Assembly: GCF_022811645.1 (NCBI RefSeq)
Contig: NZ_CP094534.1
Location: forward strand, 3,286,001 to 3,350,000
DNA from: Hymenobacter monticola
Lineage (GTDB): Bacteria > Bacteroidota > Bacteroidia > Cytophagales > Hymenobacteraceae
Direction of reading: 5' to 3'
DNA length: 64,000 nucleotides
Shown: in pieces, positions 25,632-37,136 of the stretch
Layout: each line of letters opens with the position of its first letter
How positions within the stretch are numbered: position 1 is the first letter of the stretch
Made by a program: the position numbers and the translations under genes
The notes under the pieces: generated by a model
Told to the model about the DNA's origin: nothing
Database searches by the model: none
What the model saw: only the letters and a program-made list of their open reading frames with translations

Positions 25632-26936
25632 TCATACCAGCCGCCCTTTCACCCGGTAGCCGTACATGCCAAACAGCAGAATCACCAGGTAGCACACCAT
25701 CGGGATGAGGTAGCCAATCTGAATATTGTCGCCGCGCAGGTCGATGAGCGTGCCCATAAGCGGGGGCATGATGGCGCCGCCCACGATGGACATCACCAGC
25801 CACGACGAACCTGGCTTGGTGTCGTCGCCGAGGCCGGCGATGCCCAGGGCGAAAATGGTGGGGAACATAATACTCATAAAAAAGCCCAGTCCGCCCAAGG
25901 CGTAGATGACATAAGCCCCGTCGCCGAACACGGCCACCGCGCACAGCGCCATGGCGACCACCGCATAAACCGAGAGCAGCTTCTGCGAGGCGATGTACTT
26001 CAGCAAAGCGGTGCCAATGAAGCGGCCCACCATGAACAGCAGCCCGTACACGGCCAGGTAGTAGCTGGCCGTTTTTTCATCTACTCCCGCACCCTGCTTG
26101 GCCATCCGAATGAAAAAGCTGGTGACGCACACCTGCGCCCCTACGTAGAAAAACTGCGCCACCACGGCCCAGGTAAGGTGCCTATGCTTGAGCACTGCGA
26201 AGAAGCCTCCACCCGACGAGGGCTCGGCTTCGGCGGCCTTCACTTCGGGCAGGCGGCTGAAAAAGAAGAGCACGGCCACAGCCACCAGCACGCCGCCCAG
26301 CACCAGATAGGGCAACTTCACGGCGGCGGCCTCGTGGTTGAGGTAGGTGGTACGGGCGGCCTCGCTCATGGCGGCCAGCTGGTCCTTGCTGTACTCCTTG
26401 CCCGACAAAATCATGTTGGCCCCGATGATGGGCGCTACAAACACGGCCAGCCCGTTGAAGGACGCCGCCAGGTTCAGCCGGCTCGTGGAGGACTCCGGCG
26501 GGCCGAGCACGGCGGCGTAGGGGTTGGCGGCCGTTTCCAGCGTGGTCAGGCCGCAGCCGATGATGAACAGCGCAGTCAGAAACAGGCCGTAGGAGCGGGC
26601 ATCGGCGGCGGGCACGAACAGGAAGGCCCCGCCCGCAAAGGCGAGCAAGCCTAGAATAATAGTGGCCTTGTAGCCCAGTCGCTTCAGCAGGATGCCGGCC
26701 GGAATGGCCATCAGAAAATACGCCAGAAACACGGCTGTGTCCACCAGCGTCGACTGCCGGTTGTTGAGCTGGCAGGCTTTCTGGAGGTGCGGAATCAGAA
26801 TAGAATCGAGGCTGTGCGCCATGCCCCAGAGAAAGAATACGCCCACCACCAGGATGAACGGAAACAGAAAGCGGTGGCCATCGCCGGAGCTATCGGACAG
26901 CGTGACGGTGGGAGTGGAGCTTGGGGCGAGGGCCAT
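25632..26936 (-). CDS. MFS sugar:proton symporter, FucP family
   Basis: The 434-residue, 12-helix membrane protein begins with RFLFPFILVVGVFFLWGMAHSLDSILIPHLQKAC, the typical FucP start (FFLWG...N/L..ILIPH). AYFLMAIPAG near 72-81 and a central LETAANPYAAVLGPPESS near 128-145 follow, also family hallmarks. FucP relatives import L-fucose, galactose or other 6-deoxy sugars with protons; in this rhamnose-rich locus L-rhamnose or L-fucose is a reasonable guess. Its stop lies close to the family-D repeat before GH106, with which it is co-directional. Confidence 0.92.
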   Translation of the reverse strand: MALAPSSTPTVTLSDSSGDGHRFLFPFILVVGVFFLWGMAHSLDSILIPHLQKACQLNNRQSTLVDTAVFLAYFLMAIPAGILLKRLGYKATIILGLLAFAGGAFLFVPAADARSYGLFLTALFIIGCGLTTLETAANPYAAVLGPPESSTSRLNLAASFNGLAVFVAPIIGANMILSGKEYSKDQLAAMSEAARTTYLNHEAAAVKLPYLVLGGVLVAVAVLFFFSRLPEVKAAEAEPSSGGGFFAVLKHRHLTWAVVAQFFYVGAQVCVTSFFIRMAKQGAGVDEKTASYYLAVYGLLFMVGRFIGTALLKYIASQKLLSVYAVVAMALCAVAVFGDGAYVIYALGGLGFFMSIMFPTIFALGIAGLGDDTKPGSSWLVMSIVGGAIMPPLMGTLIDLRGDNIQIGYLIPMVCYLVILLFGMYGYRVKGRLV

Positions 26937-26999
26937 TGGGGTGGGCGTTTGAGTAGGTTAAAGAGGTAGTTGCGCAGGAGTGGAGGCCATGTGGCTCTG

Positions 27000-27443
27000 C
27001 TAGCCGCGTAATTTCACCACCAGTAGGTGGTCGCAGGCCAGCACCACTTCGCCGTGCTCGTTAATGACTTCCACGTGCTCGGTCACGGTGCCGTAGCCGG
27101 GCTTTTTGCCTTCCTCCTTGGCCGAAATCGTGACTTCGGAGTGGATGGTGCTGCCGATGAACACGGGCTTCACAAAGCGCAGTCGGTCGTAGCCTTTGGA
27201 GAAGGCTTCGGGGTTGATTTCGGAGGCAGTGAGGCCGATGCCGATGCTGAAAATCATGGTGCCGTGCGCGATGCGCTGGCCAAACGGCTGGGTTTTGCAC
27301 CACTCCGCGTCGAGGTGGTGGGGGAAAAAGTCGCCCGTATGCCCGGCGTGTACCACGAAGTCGGTTTCAGTAATGGTGCGGCCGAGGGTCACGCGCTTGT
27401 CGCCGAGGGTGTAGTCTTCGAAAAAGGTCGATTTGAAGTACAT
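27000..27443 (-). CDS. MaoC-like hot-dog (R)-specific hydratase
   Basis: The 147-residue single hot-dog-fold protein shows the MaoC active-site pattern [17 protein letters not shown] near 32-48, with the predicted Asp/His pair, and [10 protein letters not shown] near 54-63. Family enzymes hydrate enoyl-CoA thioesters or dehydrate hydroxyacyl-CoA in the cytosol. No fatty-acid gene is near; it lies immediately downstream of a Gfo/Idh/MocA oxidoreductase, solute-binding-fold proteins and a CoA-transferase, so it may act on a CoA thioester of a sugar-derived acid. A family-C palindrome separates it from that block. Confidence 0.88.
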   Translation of the reverse strand: MYFKSTFFEDYTLGDKRVTLGRTITETDFVVHAGHTGDFFPHHLDAEWCKTQPFGQRIAHGTMIFSIGIGLTASEINPEAFSKGYDRLRFVKPVFIGSTIHSEVTISAKEEGKKPGYGTVTEHVEVINEHGEVVLACDHLLVVKLRG

Positions 27444-27452
27444 GAGAGAGAA

Positions 27453-27576
27453 GTAGCTTGGACTCTGCGAGTCCGAGCGCGAGCGCAGCGAGCATCTGCG
27501 TTTGCGTGGTTTAGAAAATTTACCTTGGCGCAGATGCTCGCTGCGCTCGCGCTCGGACTCGCAGAGTCCAAGCTAC
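27453..27576. repeat. family-C inverted repeat, downstream copy
   Basis: Perfect-looking 48-bp arms (27453-27500 and 27529-27576) with core GGACTCTGCGAGTCCGAGCG and its inverse. Each arm also holds a nested palindrome (GGACTCTGCGAGTCC). The outer end GTAGC supplies the TAG stop of the oxidoreductase gene at 27573. The second copy is at 32269. Confidence 0.93.
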
Positions 27577-28640
27577 TGTTTGCCGTCGCTCGAAGCGTAG
27601 GCGGCCTCTACCACGGCCATGGTTTTTATCACGTCTTCCACGCTGGTGGGCAGCACGTCGGTTTCGCCGTTTTTGTAGCGCATCAGGCTGCCCATCGTGC
27701 CCATGAAGGCATCCGGAAACCAGGAACCTTCCAGCGCCACAGTGTGCCACACCGGCTTTTCGTCTTCGCGCATGAGGCAATATTCGAACTTGTCGGGCAC
27801 GCCGTTCGGGTAGTCCATCAGCAGGCCCATGCGGGCCTTAATGGCGCCTTTAGTGCCTTCCCACTTGATGAAGCTCTCCTGGTTTTCGGGGCCGAAAGAG
27901 TGGTCGTGGTTGGTGTTGATGACGGCGTGCATGGTGTCGCCGTAGTCGAACAGAATGGTGGAGCGCGACGACGACAGCGCCTTGGCCGGATGCCGCAAGG
28001 TCTTGGCCATAACTCGGTTTGGCTCGCCCAGGAAGCTGCGAATCAGGTCGATGTAGTGGATGCTGTGGTACTGAATTTCGAGGCGCGGGTGCACCATCAC
28101 GTGGGGGAACAGCTCCCAGGGCGTTTCCAGCGTCACGCGCACTTCTAGGTCGTACAGCTCGCCGATGAGGCCCTGGCGCAGCATCTCGCGGGCGGCGGAC
28201 ACGTAGGGCGCAAAGCGCAGCTGGCAGTTGATGGCGGCCACCAGGTTCTTGCGGCGGCACACGTCCAGGATTTCCTGGCTCTGCCAGAAGTAGTCGCCCA
28301 TGGGCTTCTGAATCAGCACGCCCGCTCCGTCGGGCAGTTGCTCCAGCGTCTCCACAAACTGCTCGGGCATGATGGTGATGTCGTACACGGCGTTGGCGGG
28401 CGCGTGGGCCACGGCCTCGGCCACCGAATCGTACACGTGCGGGATGCCCCAGGCGGCGGCCAGCTTCTCGGCCCGGGCGCGGGTGCGGTTGGTGATGCCT
28501 ACAACTGCAAAACCGGCCTTGCGGTAGGCCGGCAAATGCGCGTCGTTCACGATGCCGCCGGCGCCAATGATGACGATGGGCAGTGGCCGCTGCGGCAGCA
28601 CGGGCAGGTAGTTGATTTCGTGGCTGTCGATGTTAAACAT
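27573..28640 (-). CDS. Gfo/Idh/MocA family oxidoreductase
   Basis: The 355-residue cytosolic protein starts at ATG 28640, inside the last codons of the upstream solute-binding-fold gene (8-bp overlap, so translationally coupled). The Rossmann start IVIIGAGGIVNDAHLPAY (about 22-39) carries a GxGxxxxxxH variant. The cofactor/catalytic motif is VLIQKPMGDY near 108-117 and the substrate-side segment is IQYHSIHYIDLIRSFLGEP near 192-210. It is distinct from the family member at 12845. In the module it could oxidise or epimerise a sugar or sugar acid handled by the adjacent CoA-transferase. Its stop codon is formed by the end of a family-C repeat. Confidence 0.88.
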   Translation of the reverse strand: MFNIDSHEINYLPVLPQRPLPIVIIGAGGIVNDAHLPAYRKAGFAVVGITNRTRARAEKLAAAWGIPHVYDSVAEAVAHAPANAVYDITIMPEQFVETLEQLPDGAGVLIQKPMGDYFWQSQEILDVCRRKNLVAAINCQLRFAPYVSAAREMLRQGLIGELYDLEVRVTLETPWELFPHVMVHPRLEIQYHSIHYIDLIRSFLGEPNRVMAKTLRHPAKALSSSRSTILFDYGDTMHAVINTNHDHSFGPENQESFIKWEGTKGAIKARMGLLMDYPNGVPDKFEYCLMREDEKPVWHTVALEGSWFPDAFMGTMGSLMRYKNGETDVLPTSVEDVIKTMAVVEAAYASSDGKQ

Positions 28641-29874
28641 GGTCGAGCGAATTGATTTTTTCCTGGCCGGCGGCGAGCAGCTCGGCCACGGGCGCGTCGG
28701 TGTTGATGGCTTGCAATACCACCTCGTCAATAATAGCTGCGATGCGCGCCCAGTTGGTGTGGCGGGGCAGGGTTTCGGCTTGCTGATGCAGCTGCTCCAG
28801 CTTGTGGTAGTAGGGCACGAGGGCGTTGATGTCGGCGTCGTGCCAGGTCGAAATCCGGCAGCCAATGCCGCCTTCCAGCGTCAGCAGTTTGTCGTTTTCG
28901 GGCCGGGTGGCGTAGCGCAGAAACTCGTACGCCACGGCCTTGTGCCGGCTACCAGCGCCAATGGCGTAGAGCCAGTACACGTTCAGCGAAGCCGACTGCC
29001 CGCCCGCGCCGTGCGGAATCGGGGCAATATCGACCTGGCCGCGCACCGGGCAGGCGGCGTCCACGTCGCATACCGCCGCAAACCCAAACCAGTTGACCAT
29101 CAGCGCGGCCTCGCCCCGCGCAAACGCCTGACCCGCCGCCACCGATTCATAGTGCATGGTCTGCGGATGCCCGGCCGTTTGGTCGCGCAGCAGCTGCCGG
29201 TAGAAAGCCAGGCCTTCGATGGCTGCGGCGCCGTCGATGCGAACCCGGCCTTGGCTGTCAACCAGCTGGCCCGCGCGCGTCCAGAGGTGCAGGCAGAAGT
29301 CAAAAACCGTGTTGTGGCCATCGGGGAAGCCGGCGGCTACGAAGCCGGACAGGTTATCGGCCGGGCGCTGGAAGAAGCGCGCCACGGTTTGAAAATCCTC
29401 CCAGGTTTCGGGCACTTGCAACGGCCGGCCATGCTGTTGCCGGAAGGCCGCTTGCTCGGCGGGGTTCTCGAATAAGTCGCGACGGTAGATGAGGCATTCC
29501 GGCCCATCGTGAAAGGGCAGGCCCAGCACGGTGTCTCCAAATTGCTGCATTCCCAGCAGCGAGGGGCTCCAGCCCTGCGGAAAGTCGGCGGGCGGGTTCG
29601 CGGTGAGGTAGGGCGTTAGGTTTTCGAGGGCCCCGGCGGCGTGGGCTTCGGCCAGCCAGTCGGTGTTGATGTGGGCCACGTCCCAAGCGCCGTTTTTCAA
29701 GCCTTCATCCGTGAGCAGGCTGGCGTGTAGCTCGTGCAAATCCATGGGCACCATCTCCACGGCCAGCGGGCAGCCAGTTTCCTGGCAAAAGCTGGCCCAT
29801 AGCTTCGCCGTGGCACTTTCAAACGGGCCAAACTTGCGCACGGCAATGCGGAAAACGGCGGGCTCAGGCGTCAT
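28633..29874 (-). CDS. solute-binding-protein-fold protein without signal peptide (SBP1)
   Basis: The 413-residue protein resembles type-1 extracellular sugar-binding proteins of ABC importers: [22 protein letters not shown] at the start, [15 protein letters not shown] near 64-78, a hinge segment [14 protein letters not shown] and a C-terminal [10 protein letters not shown]. The start [12 protein letters not shown] carries no signal peptide or lipobox and overlaps the CoA-transferase gene by 11 bp, so no longer N-terminus is likely. No ABC permease or ATPase gene is in the window. The protein may therefore bind a ligand in the cytosol or have become an enzyme or scaffold. It is translationally coupled on both sides. 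Confidence 0.8.
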   Translation of the reverse strand: MTPEPAVFRIAVRKFGPFESATAKLWASFCQETGCPLAVEMVPMDLHELHASLLTDEGLKNGAWDVAHINTDWLAEAHAAGALENLTPYLTANPPADFPQGWSPSLLGMQQFGDTVLGLPFHDGPECLIYRRDLFENPAEQAAFRQQHGRPLQVPETWEDFQTVARFFQRPADNLSGFVAAGFPDGHNTVFDFCLHLWTRAGQLVDSQGRVRIDGAAAIEGLAFYRQLLRDQTAGHPQTMHYESVAAGQAFARGEAALMVNWFGFAAVCDVDAACPVRGQVDIAPIPHGAGGQSASLNVYWLYAIGAGSRHKAVAYEFLRYATRPENDKLLTLEGGIGCRISTWHDADINALVPYYHKLEQLHQQAETLPRHTNWARIAAIIDEVVLQAINTDAPVAELLAAGQEKINSLDHV

Positions 29875-32251
29875 AGCGGGCGGGTTGGGAGGTGGCGATT
29901 TCGGCCAGGATGGCGGCGTTGTCCTGGCCCAGCTGGGGCGAACCGATGGGCGAGGTCAGCAGCTCGCCGTCGAAGCGGATGGGGCAGCGGGTGGTGCGGT
30001 ACTGGTAGCCGTCGGCCATCGTCACTTCCTGCACCATGTTCAGCGCTGCGAAGCCTTCGTGGGCCAGCAGCTTGTCCCAGGTCAGCACGTTGGCACACCA
30101 GATATCGGCAGGTTCCAGCACGGCCAGCCAGGCTTCGGTGGTGTTAGTGCGCAGGTGCGTGGCCAGCGTGGCTTTTATCTCGTCGCGCTGGGTAAAGGCT
30201 TGGGCGGGTTCGGGGTAGCTGAGCAGCGGCTCGCAGCCCAGCAAATGGCCCAGCTTTGGTATCGAGCCCATGGCTAGGGCCAAAATGCCGTTGCTGGTTT
30301 GGTAGACGCCGTAGGGCGCGCCGAGGTAGGCGTGGGCGTTGTTGTGTTGGGTCCGCTCGGGCAGGGCGCCCCCGTCGTTGAAAAAAGTGGTGATGGTTTC
30401 GAACTGAAAGTCGAAGGCCGATTCCAGCATGCTCACCTGCACCAGCCCACCCGCGCTGCTCCGGCCGCGCCGCACCAGGCAGGCCAGCAGCCCTTGCGCC
30501 AGGTGGGCCCCCGCCAGCATGTCCACGATGGACAAACCCATGGGCACGGGGCCGGCGTCGGCGTTGCCGCTCAGCCAGGTTAGGCCCGACACGGATTGCA
30601 GCAGCAGGTCCTGGCCGGGTTTGTCGCGCCAGGGGCCTTCGGAGCCATAGCCGGAAATCTCGCCGTACACCACGCTGGGGTTCTGCGCTTGCACGCGGGC
30701 GTAGTCGAAACCCAGGCGCTCCATCACGCCGGGGCGGTAGTTGTGCATCACTACATCGGCGCGGCGCAGCAGCTCCCACACTTGGGCCTTGTCATCCTCG
30801 TTCTTGAGGTCGACGGCGAAGCTTTCCTTGTTGCGGTTGATGGCGTGAAACACCGACGACTCGCCATTCATGATGACGTTCGAGGTGTAAAGGTGACGGC
30901 AGATGTCGCCCGTTTCGGGCCGCTCTATTTTGATAACGCGCGCCCCCATGTCAGCCAGCCGCAGGGCGGCCGAGGGGCCGGAGAGGAACTGGCTGAAATC
31001 GACCACCATTAGGCCGGCGAGGGGCTTCTGGCTGTCGGTTTCCAGCAGGTTTTGTGCGTTGCGAAACGTTTGCGAATCAGAAGCCTGGTGCGAAAAAGAG
31101 CCGACCAGCCCAAACTCCTCGCCAATGGCCGCTGTATCATGCCCCGGCTTCGGCGCGGCCTTATCCGAATACAGCTTCTCCCCATCAATCCGAATGGGGC
31201 AGCGGGTGGTAGCCAATTGCTGCCCGTCGCTAAGCTTCACCAGTTGCTTCATGCCCAATACCTCGAAGCCGGGGCTGCGGGTGGCTTGCTGGTAGTTCAG
31301 CACCTCGGCACACCAGATGCCCAGCGGCTCCAGCTTCGCCAGCCAGGTGGCGGTGGGGGCTTCGCGCAAAGCAGTAGCAAGGCGGGCGCTGATGTCGTCG
31401 CGGCCATCAAACCAGGAGCTGGCGGTGGGGTAATCGGTTAGAATATCCAGCTTCAGCGTGGCGTCGAGCTTATCCAGGTTGCCCATGGCCAGCGCCAGGT
31501 AGCCGTCCTGGGTTTGGTAGATGCCGTAGGGGGCGCTCAGGTAGGGGTGGGCGGTGCCGCGGGCCGCGCCGCGCTGCGGGAGCTGGCCGCCGTCGTTCAG
31601 GTGGGTGGTGAGCAGCTCAAACTGCATGTCGAGCACCGATTCCAGCAAGCTTACCTCAACCAGCGCGCCCCGGCCGGTGCGGTCGCGCTTAAGCAGCGCG
31701 GCCAGCAGCCCCTGCGCGAAGTGCGAGCCGCAGATAATATCGGCCACGGCAATGCCAAAAGGCGTCGGCCCATCGTCTTTCGTGCCCGACAAATACGTGA
31801 GGCCCGACATCGACTGAATCAGCAAATCCTGTCCCGGCTTGGTGGCCCAAGGGCCGGTGGAGCCGTAGCCCGTCACCACACCGTAGACAAGGCGCGGGTT
31901 CAAGGCGCGCACGTCGTCGTAGCCCAGGCCGATTTTCTCCATGATGCCCGGCCGGAAGTTGTGGGTCATCACGTCGGCGCGGGCCAGCAGCTGCTTCACC
32001 TGGGCCAGGTCATCGGGGTTCTTGAGGTCGGCAGCGTAGGATTCCTTGTTGCGGTTGATGGTGTGAAAAACCAGGCTGCTACCTTCCACAAACAGGTTTT
32101 TGATGGCAATCTGCCGGCCGGCCTCGCCGGTGCCCGGCCGCTCAATTTTAATGACGCGCGCGCCCAGGTCGGCCAGCCGCAGGCCCGCTGAGGGGGCGGC
32201 CAGAAATTGGCTGAACTCGATAACTAAAAGACCGGAGAGGGGAAGGGACAT
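29864..32251 (-). CDS. tandem-domain CaiB/BaiF (class III) CoA-transferase
   Basis: The 795-residue protein starts at ATG 32251 ([20 protein letters not shown]). It consists of two complete CaiB/BaiF domains, about 1-385 and 410-795, joined by a linker ([20 protein letters not shown]). Both keep the start [21 protein letters not shown] / [21 protein letters not shown] and the predicted catalytic Asp in KPGQDLL (Asp142 and Asp548). Class III transferases move CoA between carboxylic acids and usually form interlocked dimers of single-domain chains, so this chain could fold as its own dimer. The high similarity of the halves suggests an internal duplication. The two-domain layout recalls DddD, but no DMSP gene is near. 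SBP1 overlaps its stop. Confidence 0.9.
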   Translation of the reverse strand: MSLPLSGLLVIEFSQFLAAPSAGLRLADLGARVIKIERPGTGEAGRQIAIKNLFVEGSSLVFHTINRNKESYAADLKNPDDLAQVKQLLARADVMTHNFRPGIMEKIGLGYDDVRALNPRLVYGVVTGYGSTGPWATKPGQDLLIQSMSGLTYLSGTKDDGPTPFGIAVADIICGSHFAQGLLAALLKRDRTGRGALVEVSLLESVLDMQFELLTTHLNDGGQLPQRGAARGTAHPYLSAPYGIYQTQDGYLALAMGNLDKLDATLKLDILTDYPTASSWFDGRDDISARLATALREAPTATWLAKLEPLGIWCAEVLNYQQATRSPGFEVLGMKQLVKLSDGQQLATTRCPIRIDGEKLYSDKAAPKPGHDTAAIGEEFGLVGSFSHQASDSQTFRNAQNLLETDSQKPLAGLMVVDFSQFLSGPSAALRLADMGARVIKIERPETGDICRHLYTSNVIMNGESSVFHAINRNKESFAVDLKNEDDKAQVWELLRRADVVMHNYRPGVMERLGFDYARVQAQNPSVVYGEISGYGSEGPWRDKPGQDLLLQSVSGLTWLSGNADAGPVPMGLSIVDMLAGAHLAQGLLACLVRRGRSSAGGLVQVSMLESAFDFQFETITTFFNDGGALPERTQHNNAHAYLGAPYGVYQTSNGILALAMGSIPKLGHLLGCEPLLSYPEPAQAFTQRDEIKATLATHLRTNTTEAWLAVLEPADIWCANVLTWDKLLAHEGFAALNMVQEVTMADGYQYRTTRCPIRFDGELLTSPIGSPQLGQDNAAILAEIATSQPARYDA

Positions 32252-32268
32252 GGGGGTATGATTGGAAT

Positions 32269-32382
32269 GTAGCGTGGACTCTGCGAGTCCGCGCAACGAG
32301 CATAGCGAGTAGTAGCGTGAGGGCATTGTAGGCGCGAGCTACCCGCTGCGCTCGTTGCGCGGACTCGCAGAGTCCACGCTAC
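32269..32382. repeat. family-C inverted repeat, upstream copy
   Basis: Arms about 32269-32315 and 32336-32382 with GTGGACTCTGCGAGTCCGCG and its inverse, less perfect at the inner ends than the 27453 copy. The outer GTAGC forms the TAG stop of the SBP2 gene (32379). With the 27453 copy it brackets the CoA-transferase/SBP1/oxidoreductase genes. Confidence 0.9.
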
Positions 32383-33536
32383 ATCGTTTTGGATTTCACA
32401 TACAGCTCGTTCAACTCGCGTAGCAGCGCCCGCTCGTCGCCGCCGTTCATCAGGTACTGGCGCACGGGCTCGCCGGCATGGTCCTGGAAGAACATGTGGC
32501 CGTGGTAGCGCGGGCGCAGAAAGGCGCGCTGCAAAGCGGGCAGCGTGGCGGCGAAGTAGTTGCTGGATTGGGCGTTCACCGGCGCATCCTGCCAGGCGCT
32601 GAGGTGGCCGGGCTGGCCGCCGTTGTCGAAGTACAGCGTTTGCTGGCAGGCGGGCGAGGCCACGAACTCGGCGTAGCGCACGGCGGTGGCTACGTCGGCA
32701 CATTTGGCCGAGATGGCCAAGCCGGTGCCGCCGAGCGTGCTGCGCAGGCGCGTGCCACCGGGTGCTAGGCTTACCATGTCGTGGAAGTGCAGCAGGCGGC
32801 GGGCGTAGCCGCGGCGGGCGTAGTTGGAGTAGCCGTAGGCGAAGGGGCAGTAGGCCAGCGCGTCGGTCTGCGTCATGGCCTCGTACACCTGGATGGGGTT
32901 GCGCTGGAAGCAGGCCGGGTCCACCTTGCTGGCTAGCTCGCGGAACATCTGCAGGGCCTGCACGCCCACTGCTTCGCTCACCACTTCGGTCTCGCGCTGG
33001 CAGGGGTCTTCGCCCAGCGAGCAGCAGAACATGTAGAAGCTCATCAGCGTGTCGATGGGGATGAGCGCGAAAGCCACCAGGCCGCGGTCGGCCAGGGCCA
33101 ACAGGTCGGCGAAGGTTTCGGGCAGAGCTAGCCCGTGCTGGGCCAGCAGGTCGGGGCGGCTGGCGGCCACGGGCGTGGCCGCGTCGATGGGCAGCGCCCA
33201 CTGGTGGCCGTTGAAGTTGTAGCTCTCGAAGGAATGGCCCACGGTGTTGGCCTGCTGGTCGACCATAAAATCGGCCGGCAGGTACTCATCCAGCGGCAGA
33301 ATGGAGCCGGTGCGCGCCGCAAAACCGGCCCACGGGTGGTCAATCACCAGCAGGTCGAACCGCTCGGCCAGCTGCTGAATCGACTCATCGGCAAACTGCT
33401 GCAGGGAGCGTTTCTCCCAGGTGATGCTCACGTGGGGGTTTAGCTCGGCGAAGCGCTGGGCGGTGGCGGCCATCGGTACGAAGCCGCGGCTGTGGTTCCA
33501 GGTGATGCCTTTGAGGTGGAGGTGGGAGGAGGGCAT
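32379..33536 (-). CDS. second solute-binding-protein-fold protein without signal peptide (SBP2)
   Basis: A 385-residue protein of another branch of the solute-binding-protein fold: LKGITWNHSRGFVPMAATAQRFAE near 8-31, ITWEKRSLQQFADE near 38-51, FDLLVIDHPWAGFAA near 60-74 and LGGTGLAISAKCADVATAVRYAEF near 266-289. Like SBP1 it starts directly in the mature fold (MPSSHLHLKGITW) with no export signal, and no ABC transporter partner is present. It lies upstream of the CoA-transferase, separated by a family-C repeat, and probably belongs to the same transcription unit. Function unknown; ligand binding inside the cell is inference. Confidence 0.8.
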   Translation of the reverse strand: MPSSHLHLKGITWNHSRGFVPMAATAQRFAELNPHVSITWEKRSLQQFADESIQQLAERFDLLVIDHPWAGFAARTGSILPLDEYLPADFMVDQQANTVGHSFESYNFNGHQWALPIDAATPVAASRPDLLAQHGLALPETFADLLALADRGLVAFALIPIDTLMSFYMFCCSLGEDPCQRETEVVSEAVGVQALQMFRELASKVDPACFQRNPIQVYEAMTQTDALAYCPFAYGYSNYARRGYARRLLHFHDMVSLAPGGTRLRSTLGGTGLAISAKCADVATAVRYAEFVASPACQQTLYFDNGGQPGHLSAWQDAPVNAQSSNYFAATLPALQRAFLRPRYHGHMFFQDHAGEPVRQYLMNGGDERALLRELNELYVKSKTM

Positions 33537-33557
33537 TTTTGTTATTTCTATTTACAA

Positions 33558-33655
33558 GGTCATGCTGAGCGAAGTCGAAGCATCTCTACCGCTTCGTTGC
33601 TACCAGCATTGATTAGTTATGCGGTAGAGATGCTTCGACTTCGCTCAGCATGACG
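33558..33655. repeat. family-A inverted repeat, sequence variant
   Basis: Arms 33558-33592 and 33620-33655 with GAGCGAAGTCGAAGCATCTC and its inverse. The loop (TTCGTTGCTA...GATTAGTTA) resembles that of the 5966 copy. It lies between the GH2 stop and the SBP2 start. Confidence 0.92.
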
Positions 33656-33661
33656 TCTATT

Positions 33662-37133
<3,472 letters not shown>

Positions 37134-37136
37134 ACG

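Noticed and set aside
29864..32251. DddD-type DMSP CoA-transferase/lyase
   Set aside because: Only the two-domain layout is shared; there is no DMSP transporter or 3-hydroxypropionate gene, and the halves look like a recent duplication.
28633..33536. A conventional ABC sugar importer
   Set aside because: Only the binding-protein fold is present, twice, without signal peptides; no permease or ATPase gene is in the window.
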